DNA of 64,000 bases from Strongylocentrotus purpuratus (Eukaryota; Echinodermata; Echinoidea; Camarodonta; Strongylocentrotidae): contig NW_022145599.1 of the NCBI RefSeq assembly GCF_000002235.5, forward strand, positions 5,619,281 to 5,683,280, in the 5' to 3' direction. The notes under the pieces were generated by a model that saw nothing but the letters and a program-made list of their open reading frames with translations, did no database searches and was not told the DNA's origin. Position numbers and translations under genes: made by a program. This document shows positions 14,203 through 26,995 of this stretch, piece by piece; the first letter of the stretch is position 1, and each line of letters begins with the position of its first letter.

Positions 14203-16158
14203 GCGGGGGGGGGGGGGGGGCAAGGACCGCTCAGCCCCCCTGGATCCGCGCCTGACGTCATTGCCTCGTTATCCTCTTATTGTTTTCTTTCTATTGGTAA
14301 TATACATTTCTCACTTTCCCCCTGAGAATCTCATCTCCTAACACCAGCATCCAAGTCATATTGATAATAATATGTTTTTGTGTGGATGCACTAATAATCT
14401 AATATAGAGTAATTGTTTTCAGTTAAATCATGAAAAATGTGAATTCTGAAAATGTATTTATATAAAAGTCAATAATTATGAATATACAATATTCTGAAAA
14501 TAGTTTCAATTCTTCAAAGTTTATAAAAGATCTTGTGAAATGTCATGCCCGCAATACAATACAAATCATACAACCTGGGCAAAGGCATGGGGAAATCAAG
14601 TTTTGGGGATAAAGAGGGAAATTAATGGGATAAAAATATATAAAGCAATTGATAAATAGTGAGGCAATGGCGTCACAAACTGATAACCAAATTGGCAATT
14701 TGTGTAGTGATTTCCATTGTTCCATAGTTTTTCATATTTAAAAAAAAATCATAACTTCCTTATTAGTTATCCGATTTTACTCATTTTTTGGACTCTGCTT
14801 CTCTTGTTTTTCTGCATCTATTGAAAGCGAATTATTTTGAAGTGAATTTACCCTTAAGGGTATACCACATTCAAGCTTTTCGTAAATATACAATATTGCA
14901 CGATATATTTTCCAAATAAGTAAGGAAGTTAGATTTTCAAAATTTTTAGCTAAATAAGATACGATTTTGTGACCGGAAGGCATATGTGAACGGAGCTTTT
15001 ATTAGAACTTATTATGGACCTACCATCTCCAGGCACCCAGTTAGCCAATGAAAATTTTCAAGATTTTCGTTTGTCCATGACCGTCGGAATTCTCAAAACC
15101 TCAGGATACCAAACAGAGCTGACCGGACTACAAGCCTAGTTACTGCTCGGAGAGGGGGGGGGCACTTTAAAATTGTGTCTTGTTGGGGGATAGGGAGCTT
15201 GAACACTCTCGGGCCTTGAAGGTTTTCGCGTCATGTAGCGCACAACGGGTAATGCAATCCCAATATGATTTACTGTTTGAGTTCTATAATATTTGAAATA
15301 ATTGATAGTGTTATATATATATATATATATATTATGTACGCTTAAATATATATTTACATAACTCTACGTGTTTGTTTAACGCTGATTGGAAAAAATAACT
15401 GATGATGGGGGGGGTGGATGGTAGTATCTTCATTTGTACATTTTGTATTAATTTTTTTCTTTTGTATACTTCTGTTCTTTGTTTGTTTTTAATATTTGAA
15501 TGTTTAAGATATGTGTAATAATAAAAAATAAAAAAATAATAATACTGTCTCGTTACCCAGGGTATCCTCATCAGTATTTATGCTGTTCTCCCTGAGGTCC
15601 TTGCAATCAAATTATAATAATACGATGTTGGTCATAAAGGTGGCCTATTTACCCCAGTTTATGGAATGATTTTGACAATGATTTATTCTTAACAAATAGT
15701 ATACATTCTCAGATTAAAACAAAATAATAGTTTGCAAGTGTTTGTTTTACATGACTGCATGACTGATAAAGTGTGTGCTACCAGGCGTGGGAGGGGCAAG
15801 GGGCCTTGCCCCCCCCCCCCACCCACCGACAAAAAAAGAGAGAGATTAAGGAAAATAAGGGAAAGAGGAGAGAAAGGAAAGAAAGAAGAAAAAGAAGATA
15901 AGAAAAGAGGTAAAAGAAGGGGATCGGGGGAGGGAGAAAAGGCCTTGCCTTCCCCTCCAGCCCCCTTCGCCCCCCCCCCCCCCAAAAAAAAGAGAGAGGA
16001 GGAAGGGAAAGGAAAAGAGGAAAGCTATAAGGGAGAGAAAAAAAGAGGAAGAAGAAAAAGAAAAGGGTGAAAAGGAGGGGAGATCACTTGCAATTAATCC
16101 AGCCAACGACGTGTTGATCGCGGGGCCGAAAGGCCCTTGCCTCACCTCCCCCCTCAGC

Positions 16159-16190
<32 letters not shown>

Positions 16191-19100
16191 TCGGCGAAGG
16201 GAAAGAGGAGAGAAAGTGAAATAAAATAAAGAGGAAGAAGAAAAGAAAAAGGGGAAAGATATGCTTTTGCGCTCCCCCCCCCCCCCCCCCAAGCGAGACC
16301 AAGCGCCATATACGCCACTGGACACTACTGGCGTACTCCCCCAAATAAGAATAAAACGAGGTTTATTTCTAATTCGATTTCAGTGATTTACAAATGTTGT
16401 GAAATTACATAAATTTTAGTAAATTATAGTGTTTTATGAGTTTGTTGGAAAATGACGAGTTCCCAAAGTTACAGTCAGGCGAGCAGTCGGGAGCATGGGT
16501 CCCCCCACTATTTTGAAAAAGTATATTCAAGAGAAGTAGGGAGAAAGTAAGAAAAATAAATTGTGACCTGCCAGTGTCACAAAATAGTGAAGTCTCAAAA
16601 TATGATCAACTGACCGTAATTAAATGAAATTTCGGAGGCTTCACCCTCTTGACCCCACCAAGGGCCCTAAGGCGTGCCCCTGAATGCTTATTTGACCGTT
16701 ATAAAATGCCTAAAAATCCCTGTTTCCGGGGTATCAAAATATGCTCATCTGAGCGTAATGAATGCCCCGATAGCCCCTGAGTTTCCTGGGGCTCAGCCCC
16801 TGGACCCCACGCCAATTAGTGACGTACCCGTGTCATTAATAAGGTATCAATATATGCTCATCTGAACGTAATGAATGCCCATTGCCCCTGAGCTTCCGGG
16901 CTCCGCCCCTAGACTCCACACCAATTTATGTTCCGCGAGCCTTGACGTGCAGACCTCAAAATAAGCAAATTTTTGCGCGACTGTAACTTTCGGAATTCGT
17001 CATTTTCTAACAAACTCATAAAACAGTATAATTTTCTAAAAAAGTATGCCATTTTACAACATTTGTAAATCACTGATATCGAATAAGAAATGAACCACTT
17101 AAGGGGGAGGCTGCCCCCTTCGAATTAGTACGCCAGTGGTGTCTAGTGGTGTATCTGGCGCTTGGTCTCGTTTGAGGGAGGCGAGATGAGCGCGAAACCA
17201 TATCTTTTCCCCCTTTTCTTTTCCTCTTACTCTTTATTTTCTTTCCCTTTCTCTCCTCTTTCCCATTCCCTCCCTCCCTTCTTTCTTTCTTTCTCTCTCT
17301 TTTGCTGAGGGGGGAGGGGGAGACAAGGGCATTTCGCCCCCGATCCACACCTTGATGGCGGGAAAAATCGCAATTGATCTCCCCTACCTTTCTTCTTGTC
17401 TAGTGGCGTATCTGGCGCTTGGTCTCGTTCGGGGGAGGCGAAATGAGCGCGAAACCAGATCTTTTCCTCCTTTTCTTTTCCACTTACTCTTTATTTTCTT
17501 TCCCTTTCTCTCCTCTTTCCCATTCCCTCCCTCCCTTCTTTCCCTTTCTCATCTCTTTCCCTTCCTCTTCCCTTCCTTCTCTCTTTTTAAAGTTTGCTGG
17601 GGGGAGGCAAAGGCCTTTCACCCTATACCCGAACCACATGTTGTTAGCTGGATTAATTGCATCTGACCCCCCTCCCTTTCTTTTCACCTGTTTCTTTTCT
17701 TCTTTCCCTTTTTTGTTCCCTTTAGCTCTCCTCTTTCCTTTTCCCTTCCTACTCTCTTTTTTTTTGTCCCCCCCCCCCCTGACGATCAACAAATTGTTGG
17801 CGAGATAATCGTAACTGATAATCCTCCTTCATTATTTTTCTTATTCCTTTTCGCCCCTTCCCTTTGACTCCTCTTCTCCTTTTTTGATTTCCCTTTCCTT
17901 CCTTCTCTCTTTTTGGGGGGAGGGGGGAGGGGGGCAACAGCCTCGGAGGCAAGGCCCTCAGTCGCCCCCCCCCCCCTCCCCGCCGATATCCTTTTCCCCC
18001 TCTTTTCTTTCCTCTTCTTTCTTTCCTTTCTCTCCTCTTTCCCCTTCCCTTCTGTTCCTTTTCTCTCTAGCTCTCTCTCTTTTTTTGGCGGGGGAGGGGG
18101 GAGACCCCTTCGGCCCTCCCCTTGGATCCGTGCCAGGCCGTAGGTGTGTTCCCCCATCCAATATGTACTGACCTGAGCAGTTTTGTAATAGCAAACATGC
18201 CCCGTACGTACTGAGCTAAGCAGCTTTGTAACAGCGGACTTGATTGGTTGTCTTAAAATTCAATTTACGAGCGTTCTGCGCATCCGTCTGGCAAAGTAAC
18301 AGGCGTGTGCTATCGCACCTTGCACGCGCCTGCTAAATAACAGGCGGTGATTGGTCAATTTAGCAGACGTGTGCCGCGTTCCATACGTTTGGGGCACGTG
18401 AATAAAGTCACCAACGGCTTTCCATAGCCTAGTAGGTTTCTCATCCGCATCGTGACTACCGCGGCAACTTCTTTGATAGTTTAAAAATCGAGCCCGGCAT
18501 CCATGGTGGTCGGGGCCTGTCACGTTTGCCCATTCCGTCCCCCGCGTTGTCTAAAGTCCACGATGGCCTAAAACGTGATTGCCATGGCCGCCGGGAACAT
18601 AGTGTAAACGTAGCATTAAAGGGTATACAGATTTTTAAGTGTTCTTGAGTTTAATAGCGGATCACCTCTATCAAAAATCAGTCACCGATATACCCATTTC
18701 AATTAAGAGCCTCGTGCCGAAAGAGTCACCAATTCACAACATAGGTGTTGTAGAGGGCAACATGATAGTCCAGGTATTGTGATTCCACATCGGATAAACT
18801 GTAATCAGTGTAAAACAATATGTAAACACCAACGAGAATTTGTGAGTCGATGTACCTTTAGCAAAGAACTATTTTATGGGCCCTTGTCCGGGTTGAGGGA
18901 GGGAGTGGCAGAAATGACATGAAAATCGTTCATGTATCATGGCATTCAACGACATATTCTCGGATGTAAATCGAAGGAATTTATTATGTATAACTAAGTC
19001 CACTCCTTTAGAACCACACTGTCAACCTTTTTATTCTTACAAATGTCAAAAGTCAATTATTAAAAAAATCGATATATACAATCTGTTTGACCGTAAAATA

Positions 19101-21459
19101 AGATTGGGAAGTCTGTTTCATGATATTTTACACAATTCTAGTAATCTGAACAAAATGATGATGTTGGTGTTTGATTCTCCATATTTCAACTGATCCCACC
19201 TGGCATGGTTTAAACCTGACCTACAGTGAAGTCTCTTTTTATTAATGCCCGCCAAAGAGATGTCATGGTATAGTGGTTCATTAACTCGACCATCCAGGGC
19301 GCGTACGCAGGATTTTTTCGAAGGGGGGACTTTAAAAGTTTAAAATCGCGCCGAAAATTTCGAAATGACTCAGCCTGCCGCTGAATAAGCGGGGGGGGGG
19401 GCGGGGGGGGGGGGGGGGTTAGAGCACATTTTTTAATTTTTTTTTTGTCCCGAAATTTGAAAAATTTACGGATTTGAATCAGATCACGTGAAGCTATATT
19501 CACTCCATGGGTACAGATTCCACCGTTATTGCACGGCATGCTGGCACATTCATTTATATCTACAGTTATTCATTGGAACAAAGATAAGAATCAATGAACA
19601 TGTCTCGTCATTTAAACTAACAAGGCATTTTCCACATTTGCCACTCCCTATCCAGGTGTAGATGGGTACCTGGTTACTGCTGGGGGATAATAATTGCAAA
19701 AATTAAGACCAACATTATTTTTAGATTTTTTTAAATTATAAAATAATATCTTTGAATGTTGAGGAATCTATCAATACTTACCCTCGGTACAGAATGTACC
19801 AGTGTATCCAGGAGCACAGGTACATGTGAAGCTATCCACTCCTTCGGCACAGGTTCCACCGTTCTGGCACGGATCGCTGTTACATTCATTTATACCTAAA
19901 GTTATTCATTGGAACAAAGCTAAGAATCAATGAACATGTTCCATATGTCAATGTAAACGTTAATAAATGCAAGTCAATTCCATCAACCCTCTAACTGACT
20001 TCAACATTCATTTCCCCAGCGTTATTTTGACATAATTAATCAATTGTCACTCATCGGTCAACGTCATTACCATTGTACATGGATATTTTAGTTAGCTAAA
20101 AATGAAATATATGAAAGAGCTTATTACAAGCTGTACTATAGCATTTTACATGTCAAGGTACAGTGCAACTGAAAACTGAACTTCCTATAATACCTTTAAA
20201 AGAAAATTATAATGTTGTTTTAATTGTGAAGCTTTAACAAAGCTCCCAATTTTCAATGAAAACAGAAAGTTCACAATGAAAACCATTGATACAGTAAGGC
20301 ATATTGTGACTTCTCACTGATGAATTATAATTATTAATTTTCTACACTATTCTCACCTTCATCACAGATTGGTCCATAGTAGCCTGCCCGACAGGTACAA
20401 GAAAATGAATTCACACCGTCTGTACATGTTCCACCATTCAAACAAGGGTTTGGTTCACATTCATTGGGGTCTGTAAAAAACGATTATATGGCTTTCAAGA
20501 CTAGCCTTCCGTGTGCAGTGTTGAATAAATAGTCATATGCATTTCATGTAGGCATGCGAGTCACTTCTTTATAATAATAATAATAGCAATACATTACATT
20601 TATAATACGCTTAATACAATGTTTCTAAGCGCAAGAGAAAGAAGGAAGGATAAGGAAGGAAAGTGAGAAATACTAAAGGAACATGTTTATTACTTTATAG
20701 GTTTTGTGCTATATGATTTCATTGTATGCTAAAGCGTATCATTCATATATTCCCATTACACTTTGAAGGGGGGTGCATTACCTGTACACGGTAAGCTCTG
20801 GCAGGATACAAGACTAGCAGGGGATAACTCGGACAGGGTGAAGGCTGGAGAGGAGCCTGGGTTTTTACTAAGCCTCACGCAAACGAATGGTAAAGTGGCG
20901 CAATCCATATTACGCAGATTGAGGGTTGTAGCAACGTCTTCTAACGTATACAAAAGACCAGCAGCCAAAGATTGACTGTTTTCCAAAGCCGGAATGGACG
21001 TCAGCTGAGAAAGTGTAGTTCTTCCTTGTCCATCTATCTGGGAGTTCAGGAAGAGCTCAATCTGTTTTCAAGGTTCAATAGAAACAAACAGTTTCAGGAG
21101 CTACATTTATATACAAAAAGTTGATAGTGAAAAATCATGGACGGATAGAATAGGTCATTAGAGGATGCCATCACGCATACCTAAGTTTCGGATGTGATGG
21201 GAAGACAGAGCACTTTGCCTGTATAGGGTATTTGCATTCTGGCATGGACTAATTCAGTTTTCAAAAGTGTCAGCGGAGTAATTCAACAAATTGGGAGATT
21301 CATGGTAAAGCAGAAGCGGATCTAGAGGGGGGGGGGGGTTGGGGGGGTTGCAACCCCCCCCCCAAAAAAAAAAAAAAAATCCGGGGACCATTTTTTAAAA
21401 TCTTATCTTTTTTTTTAAACTTGTAATTTTATTTTATTCTATTTCTATGTATTTATTTC

Positions 21460-21499
<40 letters not shown>

Positions 21500-24400
21500 A
21501 TTATTATTTCTTTTTTTTTTTGGGGGGAGGGGGGGTTGGGCGAACAAATGTCACAGAGTCCCTTGCCCCCCCCCCCCCCCCCCCCCATCAGCTTTTTTGA
21601 GGACACGGGCCACCGCCGAAGTGACAAGCTAGGCCAGCGTTGCCGATTCTCATCCCCAAAATCCCCACATTAAAAAAAAAAAGGAAAAAAAAAAGGAAAA
21701 AAAAAAGAAAAAAAAAAAAAAAAAGAAAGAAAAAAGAACGCACGCTGGAGAGAAACCCTTTCAAGTGCAAATATTGTGAGAAGATATTCAACTCATCTGG
21801 TAACTTAACCAAACACATGATAACTCTGGATATAACTGTGTATTTAACTGTTACTTGATTTAAAAAGACGTTATCATGCACTGCTTTTTATGGTCTCCAT
21901 TGTGTTAATACATGCCAGGAAAACATCACTTACGGGGTTCAAATAAACACCCCCAAAAAATCGGCTCGCCGCTTCGCGGCTCGTGGACGATGCTCCGCAT
22001 CGTCATTGTTGGTCAACCCCCCCCCCCCCTGAGCAAAAAGCTAGATCCGTCCCTGTAAAGGCAATCCTTCAAAGAAAGTAAATGTTATAATTCCCAATAG
22101 ATTGGTAAGAATACCTGTTTCCTGTACTTTTTTCCTATAACAAGTTATATCTAATAGTTTAACCTTCATCAGACCTAGCACATTTCACTTATATTGCTGC
22201 AATTTCTGACCGCTTTGTGAAAAACTGTAGCTAACATACCTGCCAGAGATTTGATCCTGAGACGCCAGCTCCATCACCGTCAGTGAGTATATTCAGATCC
22301 AAGGTTATAGCATTATTATCAGAAGCGGCTTGGAGCTGTGCACCAGAGATTAGGTTGAAATTGATATTTGTAACTTGGACACCTAATAGTTAAACAAAAA
22401 ATGAGAAAATAGTATTTAGTCTTACGACGCAACTAGATGTATGCAAAATTACTCTTAGTTTCCTTCTTTTCTTTAATAATTTATACAGAAACCTCGACGC
22501 CCTGGATCAACATTTTAAGGCGATAAAAGTTTGTTGATGTATGTTATCTGGGAAAAGTAAATCCTCGAAGGGTTTACTGAATTTCCGCAATTGGTTACCA
22601 GTGCTTACCAGTACACGTAGCTGGTACGCAAGACGTCAGAACGTTGCTGTCCGGTTGAGGATCAAATGTAAAGCCGATTGAAGACGGGTTTTGCTGCTGT
22701 AATACCACACAGATTCCTGCAAGTTCTGTACATAACGTGTCTTCCAGGTTGAGATCGGCGGTCACCCCCATGATGTTTGCCCTCGTTCCAGCGTTGATCC
22801 CCGTGCCGCTCTGACTGGGGGTTAAGGTGATATCATCCGGGTTAATGACGCTTCCTCCTGGTGTGCCCCTTCCCGTTGCATAGGCTCTCACCTTCCACAG
22901 ATTGGTACCGGACACACTGCCACCTGCCGGGTTGGAATCCACCAGAATATCAAAGGTGATGCGATGAGCAGAATCCCCCTCGACCAGCTCATCTCCAGAT
23001 CTAACTTGCAGGCTCGTAGCTGTAACTTCCACCCCTAAATAGGGTTTGCAAGATAATAAATAAGGTTATCGTTCATAAAACAGTACTTGATACAATATAG
23101 ATCTCGTCGTAAAATAAAAATAGAAACAAACACACAATAACATTCAACAAACGTATATGAGAGCACAAATCTCTATGTTTGCGAGAGAGTAAAGTCCATA
23201 TACTGATGGGTGAGATCAAATTTGCATTTTAATAAAACTGCGTCAGCTCATATAATGAATTTCATCTAGTTTGTTTATCGAACGGAAATCAGCAGAATGG
23301 ATTTACCTCTACAGTTAATTGCCTGACAATAGGTTAAAGACTCTGGACCAGGAGTTCCACTAATGAGAAATTGGGGGTTTGCCAAGGAGTTTCTATCAAC
23401 ACTGACACAGCCTGGGAAACCACGAAGCTGTGTACATGTCACCCTGGTCAGATCGGCAAAAATGCTGACGCCACTGATTGTAGTGGGGATACCAGCAATG
23501 AGAGGTGTGTTGCCCTGGAGCGTGGTCAGCACTGCATTTGGTAAGGTCAGGACAGTCACAAACGCGCCCGATGTTAACCTGAGGAAAGGGGTTATCTGCC
23601 ACAGGTCAGAACCACTCACGCTACCAGCCGCTGCGTCAGAGTTGAGTGTGACATCAAAGTTGATAGACTGACTCACGCCTTCCCTAATGTCGCCAGATGT
23701 AATTGATACTTGCGTCCCTGTTATTTCAACACCTAAAATTATAAAAGATAATGGGTTACAAACGTCTTTAAATTGGTGATGATTTATAGCTGTTCTTTTC
23801 TAAATCTCTGGTCTATCGATGTGAGGTACATAAATAATCGGAAGTGGTCAGAAACAACTTCGGAAATTCGAGTACAGGCAAATACTTGAAAAACGGGGAA
23901 TATCACACATTGAATGTATACCCCTCAACGTTGAATGTGAGGCCGAGGCAGTGTTTACAAAATGTACATATAAAAAAGGTGTGTACACGTGGAAAATCGT
24001 GCAGAGTCACCTTGCCGTCGATATTTGTTATGTTGAATAAAATAATGCCGTGGGCCTTCTATCTTCGAAATGTAAAGATTCTTCCAAATAGCAAACATAT
24101 CGGGAGGCAAAACTATGAACAGCATTTTTTTCCCCAACAAAATATTTACGTTCATTAACCGGAGATGTTTTGTTTCTATCAGGGAAGTTCCCTGTTTCTA
24201 TCGAGGCTCGTTCATATATGACGCTCGAAAACCGAGGCGTCTTTTTAATGTGCGTAAAGTGCATTATGCTTCACATTTCTGAATCGTAATACACACGGCT
24301 CAGACAATGACAATGACAATGAAAGTGACAATTTATTCTCATATCACCCACATTGGGGTATTGGAGTTTACAATCAGTTTGAATTTGTCAATTTAACACT

Positions 24401-26951
24401 GTACAGTTACAATTCAAATCGAATGAATATTAATCAATACAAACATCATTAACGAAGATAGTGATTAAACTTATGATAATAATAATGATAATAATAATAA
24501 TAATAATAACCAAAGAGGGGGCCGGGTTATTGGAAACTAAACACCTCCTTACTTTCTAAACAAGAGAATGTTGAGACCATCAAAAATGCAATTGAGTATA
24601 CTATTCGTGAATTTACTTGCTTGTCTCCTTTAAAACTATGGGAATACCTAAAATTCAGAGTAAAACAAAGCTTTATAAAAAATGTCCACAAATGACAAAA
24701 AGAAGCGAAAAAGCAAATTGACTTTGTTAGAACAAAAAATTAACCATTTGAACAATATGTTTATAGGAAATTCGGATTTAAACTTGTTGCAAACCTTAAA
24801 AATAAAGAAAAGGGAATTTGAGGAGCTGCAAGAAGAGCAAGTTCGATGAATTGTTGCAAGAACGAGAGCAAAATGGGTAGCTGAAGGAGAGCGGAATTCA
24901 AAATACTTTTTTAATTTAGAAAAACGAAATTTTCAAAGGAAATGCATTATGAAATTGCAGACAGAAGATGGGATTGTCACAGATATGAACAATATATTAG
25001 AAAAAGAACAAATGTTTTACAGAAGATAATGGAAATTTCCTGCATTATCTTCTGATGAATAAAGTTGACCATAAAACAATAACAATGGGAAATGGAAATA
25101 TTTTCTTAAGCTGTTAATGCGCAAGTTTGGTGGTGGTTTTTTTTCTTTCATTGTAATATACAATCTGATGATCTAAATACCAACAAATTTGATAATATAT
25201 TTTGGAAAGATGTACTTCGAGCATAGACGTTTTTATAAATACTACAATCCTGTGAAATTTAAAGAAATAGTTTTTTCAAACTCTATGGCTGAACTCACAT
25301 ATCAAAGTTGATCAAAATGTAATCTTATACAGGAATTGGTTCTGGTATGCGATATCTCAAGACATTGTAAATGATGATGGCTCGTTCATGCCATATGAAT
25401 AAATTTGGCGTAAGTTTGGAAATGAACCATTTATATGTTATTTTTCTCTTATACATGCTATTCCACTGGAATGGAAGAAGGTGATAAAAGACGTCCATGT
25501 AATCGACCATGCTGATCAACCAATAGATGAACGATTTAGTTGTTTTTTTTGAAAAGTAGAAAGGTCACTAAATTGTGCTATAATGCATTTTGGAAACAAA
25601 TTGGTCTCTTTCAGACACAAATCAGCAAACCAAATGGCAAACTGATCCGAGTAAAAAATCTGACCGATTCACACATCTGGAATTCTTGCTTTCCACTTAT
25701 ATATAAATCTTCCATTGATAATAGACTACGGAATTTTAAATTTAAATTTATTTACAGAAGAATTTCCTCGCAACATTTTCTGTTTAAAGTTAGAGTAAAA
25801 GATACACCTACTTGTAACTTCTGTGAAATCCACATCCAAACCTTCGTTTATTTATTTCTAAGATGTGAATATATAGTTCTGTTTTGGAATGATGTATATC
25901 ATGGGTGTCGATCTGTAACTGATACCTATTCATCAGGGTAGCGATATACTTCTTTATTGCTTGCAGCGAGGAGCCATTGCGGTCCTTCAACTCGGTGATT
26001 GCTGTATTCATTCACCCCCCCTGATGAATAGGTATTACGTAAGGATCGACACCCATGATGTATATGATTGGTTGCGGTCCAAAAATATAACAAAACACAA
26101 TTTTAGTAATATTGAGATTTGTTTTGGGGTTATAACCCTCAATAACTTTTATCTAATTAACACCATCTTGTTATTTGTAAAATACTTTTATACTCATGCA
26201 AATATAAAAATATAAGGCCTACATTTGCTCATTTCAAACTTGGTTTAAAACAAATTGAAAAAAGTGAGAGAATAATTGCTTTTAAACGTAATTTGATAAA
26301 ATTACATGGGAAAAAGTAGAACGTTTTGTGTCAAGAACTATAAGGAAATTGATATACATGTATTTTATAAAAGTGTTTTAAAGCTGTTTTTAATGCATTT
26401 TATTTTTTTTATTTTTCAAGATTTTTATATATTTTTCAACTCAAATATTATTAGTAGCACATGCATCAAAAATATATGTATTTTTGATGCATGTGCTACT
26501 AATAATATTTGAGTTGAAAAATATATAAAAATCTTGAAAAATAAAAAAAATTATAATAATAACAAAAATTTTAAAAAATAAAAAAAATACTGATAATAAT
26601 AATTATAATAATAATTAATGACAAATTGAGTTGTGAATAATTACTAAATTAATTTTAAATACGCGCAAGTCCGTTGTTGCGCGCACTTGTTCCTTCATTT
26701 ACTGCGTCGGTTAACCATACCATATCTGAACAAGCCTTTATGATGTAGATGAACTTGACGAAATCGATACGTACGATAATGAACGATGAATGAATAATGA
26801 TCTACGTTTTTTTGATTTAGCAGATCGCAAGTAGGTGTTGAGGCAATATAAACCCTCACCTATCACGTAGTATAATCGCTTCCCAAGAATATTATCTATA
26901 TGCTTGTTTATAAGGATGTATGTTGTATGCATGCGTATAATTATGTAAACA

Positions 26952-26995
<44 letters not shown>

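Larger units (their letters stand above)
13485..14857. mobile_element. MITE interrupted by a hAT element
   Basis: Left end TTAAAGGGCCAGTCCACTTC and right end GAAGTGAATTTACCCTTAA form inverted termini. The arms share further homology: ggataactaataag at left and cttattagttatccg at right. The MITE was split by the hAT insertion at 13646-14254. Confidence 0.75.
7216..18616. mobile_element. Harbinger-type element, 11.4 kb, with nested insertions
   Basis: The left end TGCTACGTTTACACTATGTT (7216) is repeated inverted at the right end (…18616). Homology extends through GGCGGCCA (about 36 bp). Both ends are flanked by TAA (7213-7215, 18617-18619), the target duplication expected of PIF/Harbinger. A decayed Harbinger transposase starts just inside the left end. 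A second inverted pair lies further in (8786-8927 and 18291-18436). The interior is bloated by hAT-type and other insertions. The outer TIR pair and the TSD are direct observations; the single-element reading is inference. Confidence 0.68.
21062..22239 (-). other. Gene A intron 5
   Basis: Intron inside domain copy 4. It is occupied mainly by a TIR element (21310-22055). Confidence 0.6.

Noticed and set aside
15689..18157. Several 90-160-codon ORFs on both strands
   Set aside because: Composition artefacts of GA/CT-rich and poly-C/poly-G hAT-like elements. They overlap one another and have no conserved motif.
18939..19193. 84-codon plus-strand ORF
   Set aside because: No start context, domain or splice partner; not repeated elsewhere. 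Left as unassigned.
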